DNA of 64,000 nt, from the NCBI GenBank assembly GCA_902543185.1, contig CACBXB010000005.1, forward strand, positions 62,001 to 126,000. Direction: 5' to 3'. The notes below the pieces were generated by a model. The model was given only the letters and a program-made list of their open reading frames with translations. It made no database searches and had not been told where the DNA came from. The position numbers were made by a program, and so were the translations under genes. Positions 1 to 8,902 of this stretch are shown here, piece after piece; position 1 is the first letter of the stretch; every line of letters starts with the position of its first letter. This stretch comes from Paracoccaceae bacterium (GTDB taxonomy: Bacteria > Pseudomonadota > Alphaproteobacteria > Rhodobacterales > Rhodobacteraceae).

Positions 1-301
1 CTGCCGATACTTTGTCTTGAACGTCTGTCATGACTGGTAAAATAGTTTTTGGTTCATCAACAACTTCCATTCTTGCAGCTGCGTCATCAACGAATGTATC
101 AATTGGCATGACAGATAAAACAGCTTCGACAACATCAGCAGCAGATGCGTCTATTCTAAGAAGTCTTCCATAAACTGTTTGCCTTGCCACACTATCTGAT
201 GGAAAATTTGTATCAGCAATAATAAGATCATCCCCGTGCCCCATTGCTCTCAAGACATGTAAAACATCAGCATTCAATAAAGGATTTATTCCTTTTAACA
301 T
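1..301 (-). CDS. FucU/RbsD family sugar mutarotase (C-terminus cut by window edge)
   Basis: The gene starts with ATG at 299-301 on the minus strand behind a GGGGAAGAA ribosome site and runs off the left edge; about 100 residues are visible. They begin MLKGINPLLNADVLHVLRAM and continue with GHGDDLIIADTNFP, the typical opening of the FucU/RbsD fold. FucU interconverts anomers of L-fucose and RbsD those of ribose. It lies 24 bp after the sugar ABC ATPase on the same strand, which fits a role in preparing an imported sugar for its kinase or dehydrogenase. The family is clear; FucU rather than RbsD is favoured by the PLL(N/S) opening, but substrate cannot be read from the sequence. Confidence 0.85.
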   Translation of the reverse strand, partial: MLKGINPLLNADVLHVLRAMGHGDDLIIADTNFPSDSVARQTVYGRLLRIDASAADVVEAVLSVMPIDTFVDDAAARMEVVDEPKTILPVMTDVQDKVSA

Positions 302-325
302 TTCTTCCCCCCTAAATTTACTAAA

Positions 326-1396
326 TTAATCATCATTTAATCTCTCAGATGTTTTTGCATCAAATACATGCAAAAAGCTTTTTTCCGCAGAAAGATTTAT
401 CTTTTCTCCCACGCTAAAGCTACTTCTATCACGGATGACAGATATAAGATCTTGATCTCCACTCCTGACGATCAGGTGTGTTTCTGAACCTGTTGGTTCC
501 ACTACTGAAACTGTCGCGGCTATCCCAGTTTTACCTGGAATTAACTGTTCTGGGCGGACACCGATTAGTACTTCTTGTCCATCTGCTAAGTTTTTAATTT
601 TTGGTAAGGGCAATTTGCCTCCATAGATTTCAGCAGCAAAACTTTTACCTGATTTTTTGGTAATACCAGGAATTAAATTCATTGCAGGGGATCCAATGAA
701 ACCAGCGACAAAAACATTGCTTGGTCGGTCATAAAGCTCCAGGGGCGTGCCAATTTGTTCAATATACCCATCTTGCATTACAACAATCTTATCAGCCATT
801 GTCATGGCTTCAATTTGGTCATGAGTTACATATAAAGTTGTAGACTTTAGTCTTTGGTGTAGTTCCCTGATTTCGGCTCGCATTTGGACCCGAAGCTTAG
901 CGTCTAAATTTGATAAAGGTTCATCGAATAGAAAAACCTGGGGATCTCTAACGATAGCCCGGCCCATGGCTACCCTTTGTCTTTGGCCTCCTGAGAGTGC
1001 ACGAGGATATCTTTTTAGGTAAGGAGTTAACCCTAAAACTTCAGCTGCTGTATCGATTTTTTCCTTAATCAAAGTTCGGTCTAATTTTCGCATTTTAAGT
1101 GAAAAGGCCATATTCGCTTCAACTGTTTTGTGAGGGTATAAAGCATAATTTTGGAAAACCATGGCAATATCGCGTTCTGATGGAGGTAAATCATTAACAG
1201 TTTTCCCTCCAATACTAATCTTTCCTGCAGTTATACTTTCAAGCCCAGCAACCATCCTCAATAAAGTCGATTTTCCACAACCTGATGGGCCAACGAGAAC
1301 GACAAATTCTCCATCGTTAACTTTTATACTTAGGTCATGAATTACCTCTGTTGAGCCATAAACTTTTCTAACATTGGCAATGCTTACTTCGGCCAT
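326..1396 (-). CDS. ABC transporter ATP-binding protein, UgpC/MalK type
   Basis: This 356-residue protein is the ATPase subunit of a CUT1 carbohydrate importer, acting at the inner face of the membrane. It has a Walker A motif GPSGCGKST at about residues 36-44, the signature LSGGQRQRVAMGRA near 135, Walker B VFLFDEPLSNLD near 155 and the switch histidine in VTHDQIEAM, followed by a C-terminal MalK-type regulatory OB-fold region (GVRPEQL). Length is normal for UgpC/MalK. It is divergent from the binding-protein and permease genes, across a 246-bp regulatory region, and is followed by fucU. It presumably powers the permeases encoded at 3356-5385; the sugar is unknown. Confidence 0.93.
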   Translation of the reverse strand: MAEVSIANVRKVYGSTEVIHDLSIKVNDGEFVVLVGPSGCGKSTLLRMVAGLESITAGKISIGGKTVNDLPPSERDIAMVFQNYALYPHKTVEANMAFSLKMRKLDRTLIKEKIDTAAEVLGLTPYLKRYPRALSGGQRQRVAMGRAIVRDPQVFLFDEPLSNLDAKLRVQMRAEIRELHQRLKSTTLYVTHDQIEAMTMADKIVVMQDGYIEQIGTPLELYDRPSNVFVAGFIGSPAMNLIPGITKKSGKSFAAEIYGGKLPLPKIKNLADGQEVLIGVRPEQLIPGKTGIAATVSVVEPTGSETHLIVRSGDQDLISVIRDRSSFSVGEKINLSAEKSFLHVFDAKTSERLNDD

Positions 1397-1466
1397 TTTC
1401 GCTTTTCCTGACGCTTTCTCGTCAAAAAGCTTAACTTATAGAATTTCAGCTGTCTACTTGTGTGAT

Positions 1467-1506
1467 GGTTAAGTGTAAGTGACTTAAGGTTAAATGTAAG
1501 TGACTT
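1467..1506. promoter_or_regulatory. Two 19-bp direct repeats, 21-bp period, upstream of the sugar ABC operon
   Basis: GGTTAAGTGTAAGTGACTT (1467-1485) is repeated with one change at 1488-1506. The 21-bp period is two helical turns, so a dimeric regulator would bind both copies on one face of the DNA. The second copy touches a TTGACA -35 element (1505-1510) with AATGAT 17 bp further on (1528-1533), pointing toward the binding-protein gene. This is seen directly; the regulator is not identified and no sugar regulator gene is in the window. Confidence 0.6.
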
Positions 1507-1642
1507 GACAGAATTAAGTTTCACTGGAATGATTTTGTCCAGAGCCACCTTGTTGAGCAGATTTTACCAAAGGCTGTGTGAGCTCCGAAAAAAGAAAGTA
1601 AGCGTTTAAGCTTTTGAATCAACAAGTAACGGGAGGAAAATC

Positions 1643-3277
1643 GTGAAAATAGAACTTTATAATCAATACGTTCGGTCACAGATGAATCGGCGTAGCGTTT
1701 TAAAAGGCGCAGCAAGTGTAGGTGCACTTGCAGCGATGGGCGGTGCGGCACCAGCATTTGCTGGAAGTCACAGCGGTGTGCGTGCAGAAATTATGAAAAT
1801 ACCAGGTGTTGGTATGGGCTCTCCAGGTGATCCAGAATGGCAAAAGGTTGGTGAGTTATGTATGGGCCCTGTAAAAGAACGTGTAGCTGAAGGCGAGTTT
1901 AAAGGCGTAGAGCTTACCTTTATGGGGTTAAACAACCAAAACTTGCACAACTTTTTATTCCGAGGGTTTTTGAAACCTTGGGAAGCATACACAGGAGCAA
2001 AGATCAATTGGATTGATCTAGCTCAGGCGGATTATAATCCCAGGCTTCAACAGTCTATTGCAACAAAAACTGTTGACTTCGACATAATTGAAATGGGTGC
2101 TCCTTTCGAAGGTGATACCGCTGGTCAAGGTCTGCTAAATGAAATGCCTGATTGGGTAAAGGATCAGATAGAATACGATGATTTGGTTGGATATCTTCAA
2201 CCTCCAGTTGGAACTTGGGATGGCAAAGCTTATCGAATAAATATTGATGGTGACTGTCATACATTCTGTTATAGAACTGATTATTTTGGTCCAGGTTCAA
2301 TAAGTGGTCGAGATAATCCTCCAAAAACATGGCAGGAAGTTAATCAAATATCTAAGGATTTGGTTGGCAAAACTGATCCATTAACCGGACTTCCAGCACA
2401 TGGTTTTTTAGATCCTCTGAAAGGTTGGGGTGGTTTTGGAATGTACTTTTTGACAGACCGAGCCGGTCCTTACGTTAAGCACCCTGATGATCCTGCATTT
2501 TTATTTGACATTGATACAATGAAACCAAGGATTAATAACCCAGGTTGGGTACAGGCTATTCAAGACGTAATGGACTTAATTGCGACCGAGGGAGCATATC
2601 CGGCTGATCAGATCAACGCTGACCCAGGTACAACTGGTTTTCAACAGTTCTTAGCAGGTACTGGATCGATGCTCACTTGGTGGGGCGATATTGGATCTAA
2701 TGCTAGAACCTCAGACACTTCCGTAATTGGAGATGTTGTTGGCTTTAGCGCTATTCCAGGTTCAGACCGCGTATATAACCACAACAAAGGTGCATGGGAG
2801 AACACATACAACGAAGCTCCAAATAATGCATACCTTGGTTGGGGGGTATATGTTACTAACCGGGTCGAAGGTGATAGTAAGAAAAGGAAAGCCGCATGGT
2901 CAGCTGCAGCCCATATTGGAGGAAAAGATATTTCCCTTTGGACCTCAGCTTATCCATCAGGTTTTCAACCATATAGAAACTCTCACTTTAACTATGATGA
3001 GTGGGAAGCTGCTGGCTATGATCGCGCGTTTGTGGAAGATTATTTGGGATCTAATCTTGATACATATAATCATCCAAATTCGCTTAATGAGCCACGTATA
3101 CCGGGTATCTTTCAGTACTACTCAGTTGCTGAGGACGAATTGGCCAAAGGGTTTGCTGGCCAATATGGTTCGGCCCAAGAAACGGCTGACGCAATCGCTG
3201 TCGCATGGGAAAAGATTACTGACCAAATTGGACGAGATAGTCAAATTGCCCTTTATAAAGCATCAATGGGTATGTGA
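1643..3277 (+). CDS. Sugar ABC transporter substrate-binding protein, Tat-exported
   Basis: This 544-residue family 1 extracellular solute-binding protein would capture the sugar in the periplasm for the adjacent permeases. The start is GTG at 1643, 6 nt after GGGAGG; an in-frame ATG at 1682 has no ribosome site. A twin-arginine signal is visible: NRRSVLKGAASVGALAAMGG then an AxA-like site (APAFAGS), about residues 15-41, implying export in folded form through Tat. At 544 residues it is longer than the roughly 430 of MalE/UgpB, as in several large CUT1 binding proteins. It is the first gene of the binding protein-permease operon and is followed by a strong hairpin. Substrate is not inferable. 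Confidence 0.9.
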   Translation: MKIELYNQYVRSQMNRRSVLKGAASVGALAAMGGAAPAFAGSHSGVRAEIMKIPGVGMGSPGDPEWQKVGELCMGPVKERVAEGEFKGVELTFMGLNNQNLHNFLFRGFLKPWEAYTGAKINWIDLAQADYNPRLQQSIATKTVDFDIIEMGAPFEGDTAGQGLLNEMPDWVKDQIEYDDLVGYLQPPVGTWDGKAYRINIDGDCHTFCYRTDYFGPGSISGRDNPPKTWQEVNQISKDLVGKTDPLTGLPAHGFLDPLKGWGGFGMYFLTDRAGPYVKHPDDPAFLFDIDTMKPRINNPGWVQAIQDVMDLIATEGAYPADQINADPGTTGFQQFLAGTGSMLTWWGDIGSNARTSDTSVIGDVVGFSAIPGSDRVYNHNKGAWENTYNEAPNNAYLGWGVYVTNRVEGDSKKRKAAWSAAAHIGGKDISLWTSAYPSGFQPYRNSHFNYDEWEAAGYDRAFVEDYLGSNLDTYNHPNSLNEPRIPGIFQYYSVAEDELAKGFAGQYGSAQETADAIAVAWEKITDQIGRDSQIALYKASMGM

Positions 3278-3289
3278 TTATTCATGAAA

Positions 3290-3314
3290 TAGGCCGGCAA
3301 AACTTGCCGGCCTA
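3290..3314 (+). terminator. Hairpin after the binding-protein gene (attenuator or mRNA stabiliser)
   Basis: TAGGCCGGCAA (3290-3300) and TTGCCGGCCTA (3304-3314) form a perfect 11-bp stem with a 3-nt loop, 12 nt after the stop codon of the binding-protein gene. No T-run follows on this strand, so full termination is unlikely. In binding protein-permease operons such hairpins usually hold back 3' exonucleases and partly reduce read-through, raising binding protein over permease; that role is inferred here. Confidence 0.65.
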
Positions 3315-3355
3315 AATCCGAAAATAAAAAAATATAAATTTGGGTTCGCATAGCT

Positions 3356-4465
3356 GTGAGTAGTACTGACGCCGAATATCTTCATATTGTAACGCAAGAC
3401 GAAATCTCGGATCGACGCCGAAATTTAGGCCGTTTAATGATATGGGGGTCCGCCACTATATTGTTGGTTTTAATTGTCATCCAAAGCTTAGACCAATTTA
3501 GTTCATTTGAGTTTGGCTTTACAACGTGGCGTCCAACCCTCTATGCTTACTTCTTTTGGGCCACTTGTCTTTGCTGGGCTCAGGTTATCCTTTACGGAGA
3601 GCAAGGCAGGCGGCGGCTTTTTATTCTGCCAGCCGTTCTCTTTGTTATATCAATGGTGATTTTTCCGCTCATTTTTGCGTTAGGGATTGCTTTTTCAAGT
3701 TGGAATTTATCATCTCCTGATGGACGTCAGTTTAATGGTTTTGATAACGCTGTCGAAATGTGGAGCGATCCATTTTATTGGAATGCACTAAAAAATATGG
3801 TTTGTTATATTTTAGCAATTATACCAGAATATATAATTGCATTCTGCCTCGCTGTTTTACTGAACTCTCAAATAAGAGCCCGGAAATTTTTTAGAGTAGC
3901 ATTCCTCATGCCGTTAATGTTGTCTCCTGTGGCGGTAAGCTGGATGATAGGTAAGTCCATGCTTGAAATAAGATTTGGGCCAATTTCTCGGCTAGTACGT
4001 GCTTTAGGCTGGGATAATCCCTCCTTTTTTGGATCTGATGAAATAGCACGATTTATGATAATGGTTATGGATGCTTGGACCTTTATTCCTTTTATGATGA
4101 TTATGATTTTAGCTGGCTTGCAGGCTATCCCAAAAGAACTTCATGAAGCAGCTGAGGTTGATGGTGCACCGCCATGGAAGAAGTTTTGGGAAATTACATT
4201 TCCCTTGATGCTACCAGTATCAATTACAGCCATCTTGATAAGAATTATTTTTAAACTCAAGCTTGCAGATATTATAATTAATGTAACATCAGGTGGCCCA
4301 GGGGGAGCGACGGACAGTGTTACGAGCTTTATCTATAGAGAATATAGAGATCGCAGTAATGTTGGTTATGGCACATTTTTAGCTATAGTTTATTTAATAT
4401 TAATCGTGATCTTCATGACATTTTTGATTAAAATGGCAGAGCGTTGGTCGAGGCCTCGATACTAA
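3356..4465 (+). CDS. Sugar ABC transporter permease (MalF/UgpA type)
   Basis: A 369-residue inner-membrane permease of a CUT1 importer. The start is GTG at 3356, with no clear ribosome site, so it may be read by coupling from upstream. There are two extra hydrophobic segments at the N-terminus (about residues 25-45 and 60-80) before the usual six-helix core. The cytoplasmic EAA loop that docks the ATPase is visible (LHEAAEVDGAPPWKKFWEIT, about residues 260-279). It forms a heterodimer with the next gene product; the two genes are separated by 2 nt. Confidence 0.9.
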   Translation: MSSTDAEYLHIVTQDEISDRRRNLGRLMIWGSATILLVLIVIQSLDQFSSFEFGFTTWRPTLYAYFFWATCLCWAQVILYGEQGRRRLFILPAVLFVISMVIFPLIFALGIAFSSWNLSSPDGRQFNGFDNAVEMWSDPFYWNALKNMVCYILAIIPEYIIAFCLAVLLNSQIRARKFFRVAFLMPLMLSPVAVSWMIGKSMLEIRFGPISRLVRALGWDNPSFFGSDEIARFMIMVMDAWTFIPFMMIMILAGLQAIPKELHEAAEVDGAPPWKKFWEITFPLMLPVSITAILIRIIFKLKLADIIINVTSGGPGGATDSVTSFIYREYRDRSNVGYGTFLAIVYLILIVIFMTFLIKMAERWSRPRY

Positions 4466-4467
4466 GT

Positions 4468-5385
4468 ATGGCTAAGCAAATTTTCTTTGATAGTAAAAAC
4501 GACGTGGCATTTAGACCCAAACGATTTTTGGGAAAAACTCTTGTTTACCTCATTCTCATATTCTGGGCTATAATATGTCTTTTCCCTATCTATTGGACTG
4601 TTACAACAACCTTCAAGGCCGCTCCCGATGTGATGAAGGGAAACCTTGTTCCCTGGTGGGATTTTAGGCCTAAATGGCTTGGGCTCAAGTCTTTAGGATT
4701 GTCTCCAGATAGGATATTTGTTGAAAGCACCGTGAGAGAAGAATTCCTAAAGAGGTTTTATAATTCAATGATAGCGGCTGTAGGATCGTCAACTTTGGCT
4801 GTGCTTTTAGGTAGCTGCACAGCCTACGGTTTGAGTAGATTTAAATATCGTTTTGGATTTATGCGAAATTCAGACATCTCCTTTTTTTTCTTATCGCAGC
4901 TTATCCTTCCTCCAGTCGTTTTGGCGTTGCCATTCTTAGTTTTATATAAGGAACTCGCATTATTAGATACAAGAGTTGGGCTTATTGCTCTCTACACACT
5001 AACGGTTCTGCCTATTGTGATTTGGATAATGCGAGACCAATTTAGTTCTATTCCTACAGAACTGGAGGAAGCCGCTCTTGTTGATGGATTATCAATATGG
5101 GGTGCCTTCTTAACAATAATTATGCCTATTGCGCTGCCTGGTATGGTCGCAGCATTTATTATCTCTCTCGTTTTGACTTGGAATGAGTATTTTTTTGCGG
5201 CTCTTTTAACGTCGTCGCATGCAAAAACATTACCAGTAATGGTTGCCAGCCAGACAGGTTCGCAAGGTATATCTTGGTGGTCAATGGCCGCTTTGTCATT
5301 AGCGGCTATTTTGCCATTAATTATCATTGCCATAATTCTGGAGCGTTATATTATCAAAGGGATGGCGGCTGGAGCGGTAAAATAG
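4468..5385 (+). CDS. Sugar ABC transporter permease (MalG/UgpE type)
   Basis: This second CUT1 permease is 305 residues long from the ATG at 4468, which sits 2 nt after the stop of the preceding permease; a TTG at 4444 inside the upstream gene is a poorer start. Six hydrophobic segments are visible, beginning VYLILIFWAIICLFPIYW. The EAA loop EEAALVDGLSIWGAFLTIIM is in the expected C-terminal half. The typical MalG sequence TWNEYFFAALLT follows. It completes the transporter with the genes at 326-1396, 1643-3277 and 3356-4465. Confidence 0.9.
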   Translation: MAKQIFFDSKNDVAFRPKRFLGKTLVYLILIFWAIICLFPIYWTVTTTFKAAPDVMKGNLVPWWDFRPKWLGLKSLGLSPDRIFVESTVREEFLKRFYNSMIAAVGSSTLAVLLGSCTAYGLSRFKYRFGFMRNSDISFFFLSQLILPPVVLALPFLVLYKELALLDTRVGLIALYTLTVLPIVIWIMRDQFSSIPTELEEAALVDGLSIWGAFLTIIMPIALPGMVAAFIISLVLTWNEYFFAALLTSSHAKTLPVMVASQTGSQGISWWSMAALSLAAILPLIIIAIILERYIIKGMAAGAVK

Positions 5386-5413
5386 TGAAAACTAGCTTAT
5401 TTAAAAAATCTTT

Positions 5414-6898
5414 TTAGATTTCTTTCATAAGATGTTTGGTTGCATCATATAAAGACTTAAAAATGTCATAATTCCGATTATGGACTTCATGGTTTTGAGA
5501 TTTTATTATTTTCTTTTTGGGGTTCCAGCCATCTATCATTTCTCGCTTCACTAAGCCCGTTGAGCAGGCTGCTAAGAACGCATTTCCATAACTCGCTCCT
5601 ATTGTTTTTTCACGTACAATTTGATCGAGCCCAGTGATATCAGAAGTTGATTGCATCCAGAGATCGTTTTTCGTACCTCCGCCGACTGCATATAGGCTAT
5701 TGGTTTGAGTTCCAGCATCTTCAAAAGCTTCGATAACATGGCGTGTTCCGTGGGCAATCCCCTCTATAAGACTTCGATAAACATCTCCTCGTTTGTGATC
5801 AAGTCTCAAACCAAAAATTGTTCCCTTGGCATGAGGATCATGTATGGGAGTTCGCTCTCCAGAAAAATAGGGAAGAAATACTATTCCGTTTGCGCCTGGT
5901 TTCGACATGTTCGCTTCGTTAGTTAGCTCAGTAAAGCTAGAATTAATATCTAATTCTCTTCCAAATTGTTCTCTAAACCAGTGCGTTAACGTTCCGCTTG
6001 TTGCTAAACCAGCCATAGAGGCATGCTCACCTTCAAATAACCACGGAGCATACCAAAGACGGGGATCACTATTTTGTTTACGAGTAAGAGAGATCATAAA
6101 AATAGTTGAACCATACATGCACATAGTATCGCCTTCATTGGTAAGGCCTATAGAAATAGCCTCAGCTGCTGCGTCTATTGTCCCTGTAGTGACAGGTATT
6201 CCTTTTGGTAGACCTGTTTCGGATGCTGCTTTTTCGGTAACGTTACCAACGATTTCTGTTGACCATTTTAGCTCAGGTAAACATTCGATGGGAATGATTT
6301 CCTCTGTTAGCTCGTTACTCCAGTTTTGAGTATGGATATTGTAAAGTGGCGAAAAATTAGCTGCAGTATAGTGGTCAATTACAAACTTCTTAGTCAGTTT
6401 ATGCAAAAGAAAGCTTGTTGATGTTAATATTTTTGCAGTTTTTTTGAAAACCTCAGGTTTGTTTCTCTTTAGCCACAATATTTTGGGCCCAACGGATTGG
6501 GATGTTAATGCATTTCCACAAATTTCTAAAATTTTACTTTCGCCAATAATATCGTTTAAGATGTCAATCTCTTTATGAGACCTGGTATCCACACCATATA
6601 AGACACCGTTCATAAGAGGTTCACCGTGATTGTCCACTGGCAACATGCATGGACCTATGGCACTACAAGCCAAACCTTTAATATCCTCAGCTTTAACACC
6701 ACTCATTTTCAAAATTTTATTTGTGACCTCACAGAAATCTCCCCACCAATCCTCATTTGGTCGATGTTCAGCCCAACCTGGTCGGGGAACTAACATTTTG
6801 TGGGGTTTATGAGCCTGTGCCTCAACTTCACCGACTTCGTTTACTAGTACAGCTTTAGTTTCGAAAGTTCCAATATCGACACCGACCGTATATTTCAT
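5414..6898 (-). CDS. FGGY family carbohydrate kinase (xylulokinase-like)
   Basis: The 494-residue protein belongs to the FGGY kinases, which phosphorylate a sugar or polyol with ATP in the cytoplasm. The N-terminal phosphate-binding motif YTVGVDIGTFETKAVLV is at residues 3-19, a FGGY signature-like stretch YFSGERTPIHDPHAKGTIFG near 335-355, and the C-terminal ATP motif LYAVGGGTKNDLWMQ near 405-420. It is convergent with the permease operon and leads to the M42 peptidase and BtpA genes with short spacings, so these three are probably one leftward operon. The substrate (xylulose, ribulose, fuculose or another) is open. Confidence 0.88.
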   Translation of the reverse strand: MKYTVGVDIGTFETKAVLVNEVGEVEAQAHKPHKMLVPRPGWAEHRPNEDWWGDFCEVTNKILKMSGVKAEDIKGLACSAIGPCMLPVDNHGEPLMNGVLYGVDTRSHKEIDILNDIIGESKILEICGNALTSQSVGPKILWLKRNKPEVFKKTAKILTSTSFLLHKLTKKFVIDHYTAANFSPLYNIHTQNWSNELTEEIIPIECLPELKWSTEIVGNVTEKAASETGLPKGIPVTTGTIDAAAEAISIGLTNEGDTMCMYGSTIFMISLTRKQNSDPRLWYAPWLFEGEHASMAGLATSGTLTHWFREQFGRELDINSSFTELTNEANMSKPGANGIVFLPYFSGERTPIHDPHAKGTIFGLRLDHKRGDVYRSLIEGIAHGTRHVIEAFEDAGTQTNSLYAVGGGTKNDLWMQSTSDITGLDQIVREKTIGASYGNAFLAACSTGLVKREMIDGWNPKKKIIKSQNHEVHNRNYDIFKSLYDATKHLMKEI

Positions 6899-6906
6899 GT
6901 TAGCAC

Positions 6907-7992
6907 CTAATCACGAATTAAATTTATATTTTCAGGCAGGGAATTCAGGGCTGATATAAGAAGTTTTGCCAACCCAACAAGATCTTTCAGATCGCACATT
7001 TCCTGAGCGGTATGACTATACCTGATTGGGAAGCCAACATCTATTGAAGCTACTCCGTCTTCAACTAATTGGACATAAGATAAATCAGTAAGAGCTCCAA
7101 TATGAGCACTTTTCTGCAAATTAATACTTTCGTTTGAAGCAGTCTGCTCGAAATGATCTACCAAAACTGGGTGAGGAATAACTCCGTTTAATGTACCTCT
7201 TCCGTGAAAGGAAAACATGCTTAAACCTGGACCCTTTCCAAGTTTGATTTCTCCAAAATCTCTCATTTCTGGTGTGTCACTCGCTAGTAACAAATCAATT
7301 TGTATTGCGATCTCAGGTTTTATTTTTTGGGCTACAGGAAGCGCGCCTCGTAGATTGAATTCTTCCTGAACGGTAAAAACTATATTCACTTCAGGACCAT
7401 TACTTCGTGAATTTAATTGTCTGGCCACTTCCAAAAGGACAGCGCAGCCGGCTCTGTCATCGACGCTGGTTCCTATAATTTTATCATCTGCAATAACTTC
7501 AGCAGATGGCTTATATACCACTGGGCTTCCAATCTCTATTCCGTTGCTCCGAACTTCAGCAGCCGAGCCAATTCCCAAATCTATATAAAGATCTCTATAG
7601 CTTGAGACCTGATACTTTTCCCCAGGTTGCGTCGCATGGTGGCTTTTTATTCCAATAATACCGGAAAGAGGTTTGCCACTTTTTGAGATTGCTGAAACAG
7701 CTTGTCCTGGTAGTATTTTTTCTGGAACCCCACCAACACGCTCAAATTTCAGGAAACCATCATCTTCAATTTTACGCACTATTAAACCTAATTGATCCAT
7801 GTGGGTAAATAGCATCACACTGGGACTTGTGCCTGGAAAGGTAACTGTAGTATTACCAAATTTATCAAAAATTGGTTTGAGACCGATTTTTTTTAACTCT
7901 TCTTTTATATAATTTCTAACTTGGTTTTCGTGGCCAGATAGCCCGGCTATTGTCATTAAGTTGAGCGTGTCTTCTCGTATTCGTTCAATCAT
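6907..7992 (-). CDS. M42 family metallopeptidase (glutamyl aminopeptidase/deblocking type)
   Basis: The 361-residue protein has the M42/M20-like di-metal set: His in LFTHMDQLGLI (about residue 65), Asp in GTSVDDRAG, the catalytic Glu pair in TVQEEFNLRGA and a C-terminal His in YSHTAQEMCDL. Known M42 enzymes are cytosolic tetrahedral dodecameric aminopeptidases; some were once misnamed endoglucanases. It overlaps the BtpA-like gene by 4 bp and ends 8 bp before the kinase gene, so it is translated with sugar genes. A peptidase here is odd. It may cleave an amide or acyl-amino group on the imported compound; this is inference. Confidence 0.85.
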   Translation of the reverse strand: MIERIREDTLNLMTIAGLSGHENQVRNYIKEELKKIGLKPIFDKFGNTTVTFPGTSPSVMLFTHMDQLGLIVRKIEDDGFLKFERVGGVPEKILPGQAVSAISKSGKPLSGIIGIKSHHATQPGEKYQVSSYRDLYIDLGIGSAAEVRSNGIEIGSPVVYKPSAEVIADDKIIGTSVDDRAGCAVLLEVARQLNSRSNGPEVNIVFTVQEEFNLRGALPVAQKIKPEIAIQIDLLLASDTPEMRDFGEIKLGKGPGLSMFSFHGRGTLNGVIPHPVLVDHFEQTASNESINLQKSAHIGALTDLSYVQLVEDGVASIDVGFPIRYSHTAQEMCDLKDLVGLAKLLISALNSLPENINLIRD

Positions 7993-8804
7993 ATTTGTGA
8001 CCGTATTTTTTTAACGCGTTCCATAAAATCTTTTGCGCGGTCGGGATCGACAGACTGCCAGGTATCGCCCGAATATTTTAAAGCAGAACCGACAATACAA
8101 CCATCAGCAATTCTGAATATTTCTTCCACAGTTTCGTGTTTCACTCCTGTATTTGCCAGCACTGGCAAATTAGATACGGTATCTTTGACCATTTTAAGTT
8201 CTGACAAATCTGCAGCCTCACCGGTAATTTGCCCACTTACTAAAATTGCGTCTGGTATCGATGAAAAAGCTACACTTTTTGCTCGATCCGCAAGAGAACG
8301 TTGGTCGAGAGAATAGGCAAATTCTGCAGATACGTTAAAAAGCATAAGCATGTCTTTTCTATTTAATTGATCCCTGTAACGCATGGCTTTCCCTGCGTCA
8401 GCTGTCCAATTGCCCATGTCTGATGCATAAGAACCGGTGAAAATCTCTCTTACGAAAGTCGCACCAGTCGTTGCACCTAGTGCTACAGTCGCCATAGGGT
8501 CCCAGAGCATATTAACTCCAAAGGGAATATTAATCTCAGATTTTAACTGTCCGATAATATAGGCTGCGGCTGATGTGGATGCTGTATCTACTTCTAATTC
8601 GTATGGTCGATCATTTTCATTTCCAAACATAACGGCGTCAACTTGCGCATCTTGTAATGCATGAAGATCTAACCTTGCAGCTTCTATTAGGCCATTTAAG
8701 CCGGCTTCACTGTCATGCAGTGGAGAGCCGGGTAGGGCACCGAGATGCACCATTGCGATAACTGGCTTTTTGGTTGCAAAAACTTCTTCGAACCGATTTT
8801 TCAA
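7989..8804 (-). CDS. BtpA/SgcQ family TIM-barrel protein
   Basis: The 271-residue protein starts with ATG at 8802-8804 after AGGAGG-like sequence and opens with KPVIAMVHLGALPGSPLHD, the diagnostic BtpA motif. GVNMLWDPMATVALG and a C-terminal DGCIVGSALKYSGDTW phosphate-binding-like loop support a TIM barrel. BtpA was named for a role in photosystem I in a cyanobacterium, but most bacterial members (SgcQ in E. coli) sit in sugar operons, as here. Catalytic function is not established for the family. It is the first gene of the leftward BtpA-M42-FGGY operon. Confidence 0.88.
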   Translation of the reverse strand: MKNRFEEVFATKKPVIAMVHLGALPGSPLHDSEAGLNGLIEAARLDLHALQDAQVDAVMFGNENDRPYELEVDTASTSAAAYIIGQLKSEINIPFGVNMLWDPMATVALGATTGATFVREIFTGSYASDMGNWTADAGKAMRYRDQLNRKDMLMLFNVSAEFAYSLDQRSLADRAKSVAFSSIPDAILVSGQITGEAADLSELKMVKDTVSNLPVLANTGVKHETVEEIFRIADGCIVGSALKYSGDTWQSVDPDRAKDFMERVKKIRSQI

Positions 8805-8849
8805 TAGACAATCCTCCTATGAAGCATGTTAAGCTTTACGGATATAAAC

Positions 8850-8881
8850 TGCCAATTAAATTTTACTCATTGCCAATTTAA
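8850..8881. promoter_or_regulatory. Direct repeats in the btpA-like/AKR divergent promoter
   Basis: TGCCAATTAAA (8850-8860) and TGCCAATTTAA (8871-8881) are repeated with a 21-bp period between the divergent BtpA-like and aldo-keto reductase genes. The spacing equals that of the repeats at 1467-1506 though the sequence differs. An operator is plausible, not proven. Confidence 0.35.
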
Positions 8882-8902
8882 TACCAAAGAAAAGGAAAAA
8901 TG

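Noticed and set aside
2727-3287. 186-residue open frame inside the sugar-binding-protein gene
   Set aside because: It is a shadow in another frame of a well-supported gene and its translation has no family features.
4444-4467. TTG 4444 as start of the second permease
   Set aside because: It lies within the upstream permease gene; ATG 4468 directly follows that gene's stop.
7989-8804. BtpA as a photosystem factor
   Set aside because: The name comes from cyanobacterial photosystem I; this gene is in a sugar operon, and the organism has a type II reaction-centre cluster 25 kb or more away.
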